Positions 23,566 to 36,185 of a DNA stretch of 45,708 bases are shown here, one piece after another. Positions within the stretch are counted from its first letter, which is position 1. Each line of letters opens with the position of its first letter. This DNA is from Nephromyces sp. MM_2019. Lineage: Eukaryota > Apicomplexa > Aconoidasida > Nephromycida. The notes under the pieces were generated by a model. The model was not told the origin of the DNA and did no database searches. It saw nothing but the letters and a program-made list of their open reading frames with translations. The DNA lies in assembly GCA_015657535.1 (NCBI GenBank), contig JADHZB010000356.1, positions 1 to 45,708 on the forward strand, in the 5' to 3' direction. The position numbers and the translations under genes are program-made.

Positions 23566-24177
23566 TTAATTAAGGTCTTGGATAACTTTCTTCAATTCGA
23601 AATGATTAAGCTTAGCTCCAATACATCCTTTGAAATGATTATGAAGTTTATTATCTTGTAAAACAAAATCTCATTACGCTTGATTTATATTATAATCTAA
23701 TTTCCCAAGTGAAATAGCTATTAACTTGCATATAGTCTTTCATAGAAAACTTCTAAGAAGCTAACATGATTTATAAGTTAACCTTGTTTACTCCTAGATA
23801 AAACAATTTCTATAAAAGATGTTGAATTATCCAAGGGCTCTTAACATTTTTAGAGGGTTAGATTCTTTTATAATTTTTAAAACATCTTGATTAAAAGAAT
23901 ATTTATTAATCTTTATTCGAAGATTTCCATTTAATTTAAGGAGAAAAAGGATTTTTGTCAGCATCCTGTTTCTAATTTTACAAATCGTTTTAAGGAGCAA
24001 TACTATTGTCTTTATCAAATGAGTGAGTCTTTGAGTTAAATAAAGCCCTATGTTATATTGTTGTATCTAATTTCAATCTCCCAGGTATTATGTAGCAAAA
24101 TTGTTAGAACTGGCAAGAATTTTTAGAACACTTTTTCTGGGGCTGACAGCATCTAAGAGCTTTGCAACTTTAAACAT
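23566..24177 (-). CDS. Unidentified ~108-residue helical protein
   Basis: Four exons fit in phase: 24177-24148 (MFKVAKLLDA), 24066-23846, 23760-23726 and 23627-23566. The second exon has leucine-rich helical text (TIVLLLKTICKIRNRMLTKI). The third reads LEVFYERLY. The last ends GAKLNHFELKKVIQDLN and a stop. The model depends on the first exon, whose donor is not strong; the protein could instead begin at an internal Met (ATG at 23964). No family recognised. It is divergent from the small plus-strand gene at 24268, with about 90 bases between starts. Confidence 0.5.
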
Positions 24178-24267
24178 TTATACGAGCTAAAATGTTAGCT
24201 TGAGCCACGTTGCAGCTAAATTAAACTTCACTAAACTAATGAAAAAGTTTTATGGGGTATCAATGAG

Positions 24268-24489
24268 ATGTTACGTGAAAGGTTTAAACTTAAGAAAAAA
24301 GCACAGAAAGAGGCTGATGAATACTCAAGAACTCAATCAAAATCAGAGAAAAAGGTTGAGCAGGCCTATCAAAAAGTCCGACAAAATCCAAGACTATTCA
24401 ACAATGTGAGAGATGGACTTGTGGATAGGGAATTTCCTCAAACTCCTTTATTTCCAGGTTTCAGTTACAATAAATTAGATAAAAATTAA
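24268..24489 (+). CDS. Small basic protein, unidentified
   Basis: A single open frame of 73 residues starts at the first ATG after an in-frame stop. It begins MLRERFKLKKKAQKEADEYS, continues with a Lys/Glu/Gln-rich helix (SEKKVEQAYQKVRQNPRLF) and ends DREFPQTPLFPGFSYNKL. The composition suggests one amphipathic helix followed by an extended tail. It could be a small mitochondrial-complex subunit, but nothing proves it. Confidence 0.45.
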   Translation: MLRERFKLKKKAQKEADEYSRTQSKSEKKVEQAYQKVRQNPRLFNNVRDGLVDREFPQTPLFPGFSYNKLDKN

Positions 24490-24689
24490 AAATAAAGAGG
24501 ATGTATTTCTTATTTTTCAGAATGAATTGAGTTTTAGGTTTTAGCTTTTTAAAATTTGATATGTTATTCTATTGTTTATTGAAGTGGGTTGCTAATCTAT
24601 ATCTGATAAAATCCTTATTAGATGAAACACATATGCATCTTAAAATTTTTATAAATCGTTTTTAATCATTCTTAATATTAGAGTGGTTT

Positions 24690-25983
24690 ATGAATACTAT
24701 TTCCATTGGATTTTCCTTTTTATCACTTTGTGGTCTTTCTTTCGTAATTGGGATTATGCTTGGCTCGCTTTTCGTAAGGTCTACTGTTATAAACTCGGGT
24801 TTCATTAATAAAGTTGTTCCTTTTGAATCACCAAAGGACAATCTTGTGCTACTCAAGAGGCCAACTGGTTCCACAAACGGGCCTTTGGCACTTCTAAGAG
24901 CTAGATTGAATTTTACTTATAACTTATATAATGCAGGTATAGCACTAGATTTCAGAGTTTTTAGATAGTCTTGTATAATAAATAATGTTGTGATCAACAT
25001 TGAGTAAACAATATAATCTCAATTATAATATTTATTAAATGTTTTATGCGTACACAATTTATAGCGTTTTACATATTTAAATCCAAATATTCTACAAAGG
25101 TTTTAAGCACTTAAATTGTGCTATCTTTGGCAATTATAGCATTTAATCTTTTAGCTCTTAACAAGCACATTACTTTGGGACTAAAAGTCTTTTCAAATCA
25201 AGAACTTTGACTTATAGCTAATTTTATAAATTCTCAGGTATATACCAAAATACGGAGCATGCTCTTTATAGTTTATTTTATATCCCTTCCAGTCACATTG
25301 GAACTGATATTTCTACAACAAACTGTTATGTTAATAGTGCTGCACAGCCTGAATTTCAATCTCAACCGAATTTTGACAACAGTTTTAAAAAGAAGGCTTA
25401 CAAACTAACAAGATATTCTGACAGCCTTGATGCAACAACTTTCAACATAAAACAATCTCAATCACTTCTTGATAGATTTTTTAAAAACTCGAACATTTTT
25501 AATATAGCGTCTATTAAAAAGGATGATGAAACAGCTTTTTCAGGCCCGAGTAAAGGCTCACTAATAGGCAGCTATATGACATCTAATCCTTATCTAATTA
25601 CCAAACTCCACTTCCCAAACTCTTTTAGCATTTCTCCTACTCTAATTGTTAGTGGCCAGCTACCATTCATAGTAGAAATAAACCCAGGATTAAATGAAGT
25701 CGGAATAACAGCTTCAATTAACTTTGAAATATCATCTCAACATTTATTGGATCAGATATCAAATGATTGCGATTTAGGAAGGATATATATTCAAATAGAC
25801 AGGCTTTTTGCGATATACTACACTTTTTTATACCCTGTAAATTACCCGATACAATCATTTCTGCCAATTTCGATTCCTTGTACAACCCAAACTCCTAATA
25901 ATTGGATACCAAATTTGGATCCTGCACATGACCAAGATCTGAAGCTTCACAAAAGCCTTTTAGGTTTTCTTAGTTTTACCTGA
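24690..25983 (+). CDS. Type II membrane protein with beta-rich extracytosolic domain, unknown function
   Basis: Two exons (24690-24936 and 25238-25983) join in phase 1 to 330 residues. A short N-terminal tail is followed by one strong membrane helix at residues ~6-30 (FLSLCGLSFVIGIMLGSLF). The rest is hydrophilic and probably luminal or extracellular. Near the middle is a Ser/Lys/Asn-rich linker. The last ~130 residues look beta-rich with alternating polar and hydrophobic residues (FSISPTLIVSGQLPFIVEIN, GITASINFEISSQ, IYIQIDRLFAIYYTFL). There are few cysteines. No family recognised; candidate lineage-specific surface or secretory-pathway protein. It sits directly upstream of HAP2 on the same strand. 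Confidence 0.65.
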
Positions 25984-26738
25984 AAAAGAAAATAATTTAT
26001 TACATAATTCTCAGATCTAAAACAGATACTTATTGGCTAAGGAATTTGCTATTTTTTATTTCTCCTAAAACCCTTTGAAAAACTTGCATAAATCATGATA
26101 TTAGGAACTTATTAAATTTATAAAACTATCTACCTAGAATCAATATAACTCTTTCATGATAGGGCAAACCTAGAAAGAATCTTTATATAATTACGTGAAT
26201 TGCTTCTAATTGATTAGACTTTTTAGCGCACTGTTTTTTATTAATAAAACTTCTAATTTAGAATCTCCTTCCCACACGACATGAAACTATCTTAAAAGAA
26301 TCAATATACTTATTCTTGAAATTTGAAGATGGTAGTTTTGTTCATGCTTATAAAATCAAATTGGTTGATATCATCGAGCTTCCAAATAAATTTGATTAAA
26401 ACTAAAATTTCGGCATTTGAAAAAATTGCAAAAATACAAAATAGCCATGATTCAACCATGAAGATTTACTTTAAACATAGAAATGAGACATTCTGTTAAA
26501 TGATACTAAAAACGAGATATAGCAACTCATAAAAAATAGTTCAAGGGCTAGCTTAGAGGTATAGGATCACAGAGATCTGTTGTCACCTTAGATATTATAG
26601 AAGGTGCATATTTTCAGCTTATGAATTGAGGAAATAAGCTATAGGCTTAGTGTCACAAAAGGTGCAAGTTATTAATTTGATGCATCAAATAAAAACGTTC
26701 TAGATAATATAGATATTAAAAAAACTTCCTGGAGAAAA
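25984..26738. other. Intergenic, upstream of HAP2
   Basis: About 750 bases of AT-rich DNA between two plus-strand genes. No coding-like exon, RNA gene or repeat array seen. It must contain the HAP2 promoter; I see no recognisable motif. Confidence 0.55.
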
Positions 26739-29700
26739 ATGTGGAGTATTATAAGCTTACACAATTACTTAACTCCACTTATGGCCTTAGTAGTCTCTAC
26801 AGTTAGCTTCAGATTGGCATTGGCATCTTTGGATGCAAGTAGAGTAATGATATGCACCAACAATAAAGATTGTAAAGAGGTGATTACTGGGATAATAAAT
26901 ATAGCTAACAACGAGGTAATAATGAAAAGTTTTTAGTTTTTCCATCCAATAAATTAACTCAAGTGTAATTTAAAAATGAATCTATTATTTTAAATTTGTA
27001 ATTCAAAGTCACTTATTGACAGTTTTTTATTGAATATTTCAATTTGGTTCAAGTTATTGAATTGCCCAAAATTGTTCCGTTTACTTAGATTTGTTTGAAA
27101 TTTTAGTTGTAATTAAAGAGTAGTAAAAATTCGTATCCTTACAAGCTATCGATCTAATGTGTGTAATGAATTTTCCCTGAGAATTGGTAAACTTAGTACA
27201 CATATTTATGTATAGCATGTAACCTTAGAAGCTGCATCAGAAGGAATAATTGACTCAAGTTACGGCCTTTTCAATCCAGCAGGAGAAGGACTGACACTAG
27301 AGATCAAAAAGGGAGAACTTAGAGCTTACTATCTCTTAAAATATGTGATTGTGGGTTAATTATGTGATAGCTTAATTTTCTATTAAAAGTTTCCAAGGAC
27401 CTAGTTTCTAAAATATGATAAAGCCAATAACAATGATGCACTATTTTACCTGTATTTATAATAGCCCCTTAAGTTAAAGCATTGGCTCTGTGACCTATAT
27501 TTTAGGATGTTTTCGAAGACTTTGAAGAAAACATTTACACCTACGATAAAAGAACAGTTGGGTCGGATCCAATTATATTTTGCTTATCAATTGATAGAGA
27601 AGCATGTGCTTCAAAAGGGGAGCTAGCTAAAACTCCCCAGGGTGATTTAGTTGACTTTGCATATGGAAATTGCTGCTGGTGCTCGGAAGCCTCAGAGATA
27701 TCAGGAATAACTAATGTTTTAAGAGGGAATTTGGAATGTTTTGCAAATGGTAATTGGTAATTTAACAAGGATATGGTACTAGTAAAATAATTCTAATTAC
27801 TTTATGTTCGAATTTTCTCGATATGGTCGGTTTGAAACTCAGATTTCAATGATGGGAATTATCTCCTCAAATCCTGTCCACGAATCATAAAACCTTGGTA
27901 CAGCGCTTTTGAGATACCAATTACATATCGATTTGACTCTGATATTTCGGTTTCTATGAGGTGGTGGGGTAAGATATATACACACAATGACACAAAATGC
28001 TACACTTGCCATTAAAATAAAATAGTGCTTATAAAACTGAACCCATTTGAAAGTTTTTTTCTCGAACCTACAGCCATAAAATATATTCCAAACTTCAGAC
28101 TTTCCGACAAATATATCAGTCAATTCAAATGAATACATAGAATGCGAGGATAAGAGAAGTCAAGGTATTTACTCATCTGAAACAGATTGCAGGCTTAAAA
28201 CTTATAAAACAAGTGGCACTATGGAAAAAAATTATAAGCTAAATTCTTCTGTTACCGAAATATATGATGGTAAATATCATTTGTTTTATATATATACATT
28301 AATAAATGAGAAAAATGGATTTTATGGATAAAACGGATGGTAAAATGTTGTGCACACTAAGATTTAGCCATCAGCGTGACCTGAGTACGATTGCTTTTTG
28401 TTCAGGTGAATTTGGTATCAGACTGAAAATAATTTCAGAAGTTAATTCTCTTGGTTGGGTGAGCTTATAAATTAAATTTTTGTTAACACTTAACGAAACT
28501 TATCATGGTAAATTCAGGCTTTGTTGGTCTAGTGTAGCATAATCACGAATCCCTAACGCTCAACCCATAATACAAATGAATTTATTTAAATGTTTCAGAC
28601 AATGCCTGACATAACTGATCGGATAGTGTTTATTCCATATGAACTGAACTTGGAAAATCAAAAGGTGAGAATGAATTTATGTTATTTTGCTATTACTTTT
28701 CGATCCTTCACATCTTTTACATACTCAGGGTAATTGCCAAATCTGACTTGTGTGTATTAAACAACCTTGTATTTGACTGAGAAGCTGTTAGCAAATTTTA
28801 TATCTCAAACAAAGCAACTTGAATTTATAGAAATTCACTTTAATTTTGGAGTTTTGAACAAGACCAGAAATTAAACCTTTGACTATGTTAATTCATGTCT
28901 CATTGATTTACGTATTAAAATGTTATGTGGAATTCTTATATTAGTATGCCTTGGTACTCATTGCCTGGAAAAGTCCCTTTTCATACCTGTTGAGTATGTG
29001 GATCTAACCGGTAATGGTTGCAATAAGATTGGTGCCTCTACAGCTCTATGGGGTTCCCCAGTTACGGGTTTTTGTAGTTCACAAGCTGGTACGTGTATGG
29101 GAAACCAATTGAAAAGCTTCAAAGATAGAAACGATATTTCAGTTTCTAATACTGGCTACGGGATTTATGAGGTACAAATGTTACGTAAGCAGTGTATCTT
29201 AGAAATTGACTATATTGTATCAATGATAAAACATAAAATGAGAATATTCGGCACATTAATTTTGTTTAAAAATTATAATTTGTCATCTGATTAATTTTTA
29301 TTAACCCAAGCCTACTAAAATCTTTGGAACATCACCAAAGGTCAACAATTCCAATCAGAATGAGCAATTTGTATTATCACAGCTGGAAATTGAGTATATA
29401 ATTCCTCAAACACAATACACTTTGATTAATTACGAGATTGAGGCGACTAGCTTAGCTTGGATGCGTACAAGTTCACCAGGAATAATTACCAAAATAATGT
29501 AATGTCATTAAATTATCAAATTTTGTTGTAAATAAACATCATTAGCACAAATTGATTTGTAAAATCATGTTTAAGTAAAAGAATTCCTATAATATTAGTA
29601 TGTGTTTATATTTATATATAGTCCTCCCAAGTCAAGGAGTTGTAGTGCTCAGGTTTGGCAGGGTTGTTTGATGCAAGCATATCTAGTAAACACTGGTAGT

Positions 29701-30963
29701 GATGCTTTCAGCTTGAATAAATAAGTAACATTAGGTCGATAAGTAAAATTCTTTGCAAAGGACTAAAATTTAGAAGATTTTGTAGTTATATATATTGCTT
29801 TAATCCAATTTTTGAATTATATACACTCAAGGCAATAGATTATGTTTGAAAACATAAATTTCTCAGTAATATCGATTTTATAGGAACAAGAGATGCACGA
29901 TTTACTGTACAAGTATCATCCTGTGAGCATAAGGAGTCTGGTATTCAAAGCACTGATGTGAGTTATTAGTTGTTCTAAATTTAAACACACAATTTAATTT
30001 CAAAAAAGAGAAACTAAGACATGGAAATTTTAATATTTTATTAATTTATGTTGTTTATGCAAAATTAGTTCCAACCTATCTCACCAATAAGTGGTATAAT
30101 TCAGAGCGGTGGTGATGCTGTTTTCACTCTATTTTTAAAACTTGTTGCAACTCAAGGAGCTTCATACGCTTGCACTGTCTATCTTTATGACAGTGCTTCT
30201 ATATTACTAGATATGTCAGTAGCTGTTATAGAAACTGGCTCAGTAGAGGTAAATAAATAAAAAAGTCTTTCTTGAAAAATTTTGAGCAAAATTAAAAAAT
30301 TCTTTATGAAAATATAAACAATTTTATGATTTAGTCGAAATATCAAGGTTTCCAACCACTACCATCATCCATCAAAGTAAATACTTCAAGAATTGAAGGA
30401 AATGTATGAAATTTTTAGCATATGGTGGATTTATAGAATGTTTTTAAAACCAAATTATAACATTCAGTATTTGATCATAATAAATCTCAGGGTAGTCTAA
30501 CATTTACAGATTTATTTAACTCCTTGGATGGAGATGATAATGGATTTTCCAATCGAGGATCATTATGTAGTTGTGGCTTAAACATTCTTTGTATCCTTTC
30601 TCAGTGTAATTTTGCTTAGTCACTTAATAAGATAAGTTTTCACTAAATCAGTGTACACATGAAACCTTATCTTTTCTAGTTATATCTTGCATCAACAAGG
30701 CTTTTTCAGCAATTGTTGGGATTGCTTCCACGGTTTTAGTTATTGGGCTTGTGATTTGCTGCTGGCCTGTTATAAAATCAATTATAAAGCTCGTTATAAA
30801 GCTTTTCAAGAAAGGTTTAGCATTTGGAAAGGACATCAGTAAAGCTGTTGATAATCATACTAAAGCTATAAAAAATGATGATCCCAATGATAAGATATCA
30901 GAAATTTCTAGTCAAAAAAATATTAAAATAGTTGAGAAAAAAGTAGAGAAAGAAATTGTTTAA
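26739..30963 (+). CDS. HAP2: HAP2/GCS1 gamete fusogen
   Basis: Exons: 26739-26915, 27216-27344, 27506-27749, 27843-27968, 28099-28269, 28406-28458, 28599-28664, ~28910-29171, 29311-29498, 29622-29695, 29884-29957, 30069-30248, 30335-30403, 30491-30590, 30680-30963. About 730 residues. An N-terminal hydrophobic segment (signal peptide) leads into a Cys-rich ectodomain. NCCWCSEASE lies where HAP2 proteins have their fusion-loop cysteines; WYSAFEIPITYRFD follows. The HAP2-GCS1 signature is clear in exon 8: LTGNGCNKIGAS ... GTCMGNQLKSF. Near the C-terminus CSCGLNILC precedes a membrane helix (VGIASTVLVIGLVICCW) and a Lys-rich cytoplasmic tail of about 60 residues. Family knowledge: a class II-like fusion protein of male gametes that merges gamete membranes. 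The exon 7/8 junction is not in phase as drawn; a later donor in exon 7 would repair it. Confidence 0.93.
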
Positions 30964-31893
30964 TAGACAATTCTATAATTGATATTTTGACTCTTAAGGT
31001 AAATAGAAACGTTCATTTGAGACTTATTTATATCCATAGAACTTTTTTTAATTATGATTATTTGGTTATGATAAAGGAACATAATATAAAAAATACATTT
31101 TGTCCTGGTTATAAATGGACATTGATTGTAAAACGTCAGAATAACTAATAGACTGCCAAAATACCGTTTTAAGAGCTCTGGATATAGAAATTGTATGGAA
31201 ATAAATTTTTAAAAATTGACTATGTTGTTACTTGCTTATCTATAATTGTAACGTTTACTAATAAAATTGGCTAATTAAAGCTTTCTGAGTTACTAGTTTT
31301 AACTTGTAAATCTTCTAGAAGGATTCTCACGAGTTAATCTAGTTTACTTGTTATAGTTTAGTTTGCCTTTATATCAAGTAAAACATTTTGAGTTTTTTAA
31401 ATTATAAGAGTTTAAAAACTTAGAAGTCCTTAACACAAGTTGATTAATAATAAAATTTTTACAATATCTCATGAATTTTTATCTTATTTTGCAATCTTGT
31501 CTCAACTCATTATGACCTAAGTTGCCTGATTAAATTTATTAAATTCGAATAGAGCACTGCTTTAACACTGAAGCCTAGATTATGTATATAAAAAGTTTGT
31601 AATAAAACTAACTATTATAGAAGCCACAATAAAATCAAATGGGTTAATTATTGTAAGGCTATCCCCATCACTCTAGCTTTCATTTTAGAGCATAACTCCT
31701 AGCCCAACACTCGCAAGCCAATTTTATATGATCATAAGTAGACTGTTATGCAGCATTGTGTACAAGGCTTTATAAATAGAGATGAAATGAGTTTAGATTC
31801 AGATACTATAAGATATTACTTTTGTATAAATTCCAAAGTAATTTATCACAAATAGTTGGAAAAGTCTTTCAGGTGTAGTCAGATGCTGGATTG
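30964..31893. other. Intergenic between HAP2 and PPOX
   Basis: About 930 bases of AT-rich DNA with no coding-like exon I could support on either strand and no repeat array. Confidence 0.5.
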
Positions 31894-34800
31894 ATGAGAC
31901 CACCACAGTTTTGGTATGTATTAGATTATCTTCATATAATATTGGGTAGAACAACTTAGATCTAAAAATTAACCTTAGAATTCAACCAAAGAATCAAGCC
32001 TAATAACTAATTTCAACTACATGTTATCAGTATCCTAGGAGGAGGCCTTTCAGGGTTATCCGTTGCCTATTTCTTACAACAAGGTTTTACCAATCTACCT
32101 CAAGGATGTATCAAATTACTTGAAAGAGCTAATGATTTAGGTGGCTGGGTCTACACTAATTATAGCTCACACTACATACAAGAAAAAGGACCTACACATT
32201 TTCATTTGGGAGGTACCGGGAGCGATTTGCTGGGCCTCATTAAAAAGCTGGGACTACAAAGCGACGGTATTACATTATATATATTTTTATTAATTCCGTC
32301 CGCTTACAAAATATATAACATTGAAACACAGTCATAATTGCTGAAAAGCAAGCCGCATCATTGAGAAATTTCATGAGAGAAAATGGCAAACTCCACAATG
32401 TACCCTCAAGGCTAGATTTCTTTCGATTTTTACCGGGCTTATTGAAAGAGCTGAATTGTAAGCCCAATCATACAGAAACAGACGTGAGTCTTCATAAATT
32501 TTGATCTCAACTTGCACATCAATTTTTCCCATCCAACAACGTAGCTTAGATAAGTTGAAACTTACGTTAACCTTTCAAATTCTGTGAATTTTAGTATAAG
32601 ATATGCTTGAATATCACTATAACATAATAAATTTTCTACACTCACTGAGGTTTAGAATACAATTCAATTACACATTCAAAATGGAATACTTAGTAATTAG
32701 AATATGAAATACATGGGGATTTTAACAATTTTCTTGTAGTTGTTTTTCCTTCGTCAATTATATCTTTTAACGAAGTAAGTTATATTAAGCAAGAATATTC
32801 CACTGAAGAGTTAATTCACAAATAGTATTTAAGCTTAATTTGACGGGACAACAACCCTCAACAAATTTGAAACTATTAATTAGAAGAATTTATCCATTTT
32901 TATCAGATAGATGAAAGTATTTATGATTTTTCAATGCGACACATTGGACCATCACTAACACAAGAGATTACTGTTCCTGTTATTGCTTCAAGCTATCTGG
33001 GTGACCCTCAGTCACTATCTGTGAGGTAACACGAACTTTTTTAAATGACTTTTGATTTCAAATAAATATTTGATATACATTTTACAGGAGCTTATTTCCC
33101 TTAGCCTACAATTTAGACAAAGTCACAGGCTCCGTATTGAAGGGCTCTAGGAAAATGAATAAAAAAGGTTTCCCACTAGTAGACTCTACTCTGCCGAGCT
33201 GGTTACATACGGATAAATATGATACATTGAAACAGCAAATACAATTTTATGGTGGAAATATCTATAAGTTAAGAAATGGCTGTAAGCAATTAATTAGGTA
33301 TGTGTAGTATGCTTTAATTTTGCATATTAATTAATCTATGCGTAAATCAAACCCTTTTATAGTTAAATACAAAACTGTCAGACTTTAGGACATTTTAATT
33401 TTTTATCATATTTTACTTGTTTTATATTATAACGGAAGTATTGAACCTGTAAATTATTTTTATCACACTTTTAGTGCCCTACACGATAATATCACAAAGC
33501 CATCGTTTAACTTCAAACCGGTAGAAATACTTATTTCCAAAGAAGCAATAAAAATACAGCGAAATTCAACTCCTGAGAGACCAATTTGGAAGGTTAAGTA
33601 CCTAACTTTTTCTGACTACGATTCTCTGAGTTGAAAAGCTGCTATAAAGGCGAAAATAAACAATTAATTAAAATATATTTTCATTAATTGTTTATTTTTG
33701 ATCTACCTATAACGTTTTTGTATTCCCTAACCTATGTTGTAGAATTTCTCTCAACTTTTTACACTGATTTTATTGTAGATATACACCTCTGATGGGGGAT
33801 TTGTTGAGGCAGATTGCATCATCTCTTGCATTCCTTCGTTCTCTATTTCTAAAGTGCTATCAATGAGTGAAATACCTGTCAACACCACGGCTCTTTGCAA
33901 CTCCTTAGATTCAATAAAACACAATTCAGCCACTCGAGTTAATATTTCTTTTGACACCTCTGTCCTGAAAAGATACCATAGGGTATACCTTCCATCCCAC
34001 CCCTTATTATTTACCTTGAATTAATATATGTTTTCGTAATATATCTTATTCCAATCACTTTCACTCGATATAATTTATTTCCAAGTAGCTAATTAATTTC
34101 AAATTAAAACAAATTCTATGTATTTTAGGGGTCGGGTTATTATTCACATCATCAAATTGGTAATGATGTAGAAGGTTTAGTTAACATGTCATGGCTTTCA
34201 AACCTTTTCCCTGAACAAAGTAAGAATCTAAGCCAGATTTTAATGAATTCTCCCTCTAATACTCCTACACAGTAAGTTTATAACCTGTATTTTTAGACAT
34301 GAATAGTATTGAAATTTTATTTTTTATAGTATTAAAGGAGCTTAACATTGTTTATCTCCTGGTAGAACCTAAAAAGATGGCTACATATATTTAATACTCA
34401 TCATATGATGCATGGTGACCATAGCACAGACTTGATATAGAAAATACTACTGAATATTTGTACCTCTTTTTTCAATGAATACTTAACTTTTATTAAATAT
34501 ATAGGTTGAGTTCTTTGGTAAGTAATGGAAATCATCCAATTAGGGATAATGATATAGATAGGGCAGTATATATTTCTCTTGAAGCTCTCAAAAACACACT
34601 CAACATAACAGAAAATCCTATTGAGGTAACACACTCAAAATTTAATTCTAATTTATAATCAATTCTAGCTGAATATATGATTTTTTGTTAACATTTTTAC
34701 ATCTTTTTTTGTAAATTAAAACATATTTTGTAATCAGCAAGTGTTGTTATAATTTATTGATCAAAATTTTGAAAGATACACAAAAAATTCGACTAATGAA

Positions 34801-35572
34801 TATTTTACACTAGAAATTCATAGCCCAATTTCTTTTTTCTTTTTTTACAAGATAATCTAATTTCCCTCAATTAAGTTCATCAATTTAATTCTGATTTTCG
34901 ATTGTAAATTATTTGTCAAATTAAAGCAATAAGCTTCAGATTTTTCGAATGTACATTGTTGTACTTATATAGCTCAGCTTTTCTTCAACCTCATGGGCAA
35001 ATCAAATTGGATTTGATTAACATGATAATAAAACATTTAGTTTTTATATTTGATAATCTTGTGGATTAGAGAAATTAAAAAATTCAAGCAGACTTAACTA
35101 TAATATATTTTTGTTTCCTTATAGATTCAACCTAACCCATGCCCATTTAGTTTTCCACAATACGAAATTGGTCACCATGAAAAACTCGAACAGATAGAAG
35201 CTATAAGATCTCAACATCTTCCATGGTTACATTTTTCAGGAGCTTCATTTCACACACCAATGATATCAGAACTAATTACTGATAGTAGGATATTATGCAA
35301 CTCATTATTTCAAAAGTAAGTAAACAACACTAATGTTGATATCAAATGATACTTCCTAAGATTAAAAAAATTATTTTATTACATCAATTTTAATTAAATG
35401 ATATTTCATTTTTAAAAAGAATCTTCTATTATATCTATAATTACTAAATTAGATTTCATAATTAATTTGAAATAAAAATTATATCAGATATCACCGATTT
35501 CCAGTTCTTCATCAATATGAGGATGATCTTAAATACAGAGGAGCTAATCGTTATATCAAATCGGATGAATAA
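31894..35572 (+). CDS. PPOX: Protoporphyrinogen oxidase (oxygen-dependent, HemY/PPOX type)
   Basis: Eleven exons join in phase: 31894-31913, 32031-32266, 32332-32483, 32907-33025, 33088-33297, 33475-33592, 33779-33982, 34129-34271, 34505-34625, 35125-35315, 35488-35572. About 532 residues. The FAD-binding motif opens the protein: ILGGGLSGLSVAYFL, then LLERANDLGGW. NGKLHNVPSRL and FSMRHIGPSLTQEI match the PPOX middle part, and WLHFSGASF the C-terminal flavin-site strand. Reaction: oxidation of protoporphyrinogen IX to protoporphyrin IX with O2, the penultimate step of haem synthesis, usually at the mitochondrial inner membrane. No obvious cleavable leader is seen: the first exon is only six and two-thirds codons before the flavin motif. 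The substitution FHTPMI in place of the usual glycine-rich GxxV near the end is unusual but within family variation. Confidence 0.9.
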
Positions 35573-36185
35573 TAAGATATGTGTTTTTCAAGGTAGAATT
35601 TTAAAAAACTTATTTTGAGAATTTAAATTAAATTTTTTTTAAAGGTGTATATACTAAAGTATGAGTATGAAATGCTAAAATTATTTGTTAAATACAAAAT
35701 ATATGCGAGACAAATTACAATACAAATAAACAATTTTTTTGAATATTTTTAAGATATGAATTCAACTAGAAACACAAAATAATTTTTTAGTGAAATTTAT
35801 ATTAAATTTCTAGTTATTTAGTATTTCTAAATATCAAAAGTGAAAATAACATGGCTAAGTAGCTTGAGGAGTCTATTTAAATTTTCGAAAAATGAAAAAA
35901 AAACAAAAAATAAAATGTACTGATTATAACGTTTTTATTTATTTTATTTTTGTTAAATGATCTAATTATTGTGTATCATATTTGCTCTATGTGATGTATT
36001 TATTTTGTATATTTATGTGTGTGTGTGTTTTAAGTATAAAAAATATATAAATAAATGATTTTAAATTCTTCACCTAAATTCTGAATTTGTATTAGACTCT
36101 TTAGTCAATTTCCCTGAATCCCTGATGAAGACTAATTGATATTAATTAATCTTATAACGAATTTTAGGAAGTTAATATGTGTAAT
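35573..36185. other. Intergenic between convergent PPOX and CK2 beta; edge of CA/TG domain
   Basis: AT-rich, no gene seen. The 3' ends of PPOX (+) and CK2 beta (-) face each other. The first TG runs of the right-hand domain appear near 36015 (tgtgtgtgtg), marking the compositional boundary. Confidence 0.6.

Noticed and set aside
23819..24192. Plus-strand small gene (MLNYPRALNIFRG plus a downstream exon)
   Set aside because: The minus strand over the same bases gives a four-exon model with consistent phases and better composition.
27839..28138. Minus-strand open frame inside the HAP2 region
   Set aside because: It is antisense to two well-supported HAP2 exons and the intron between them.
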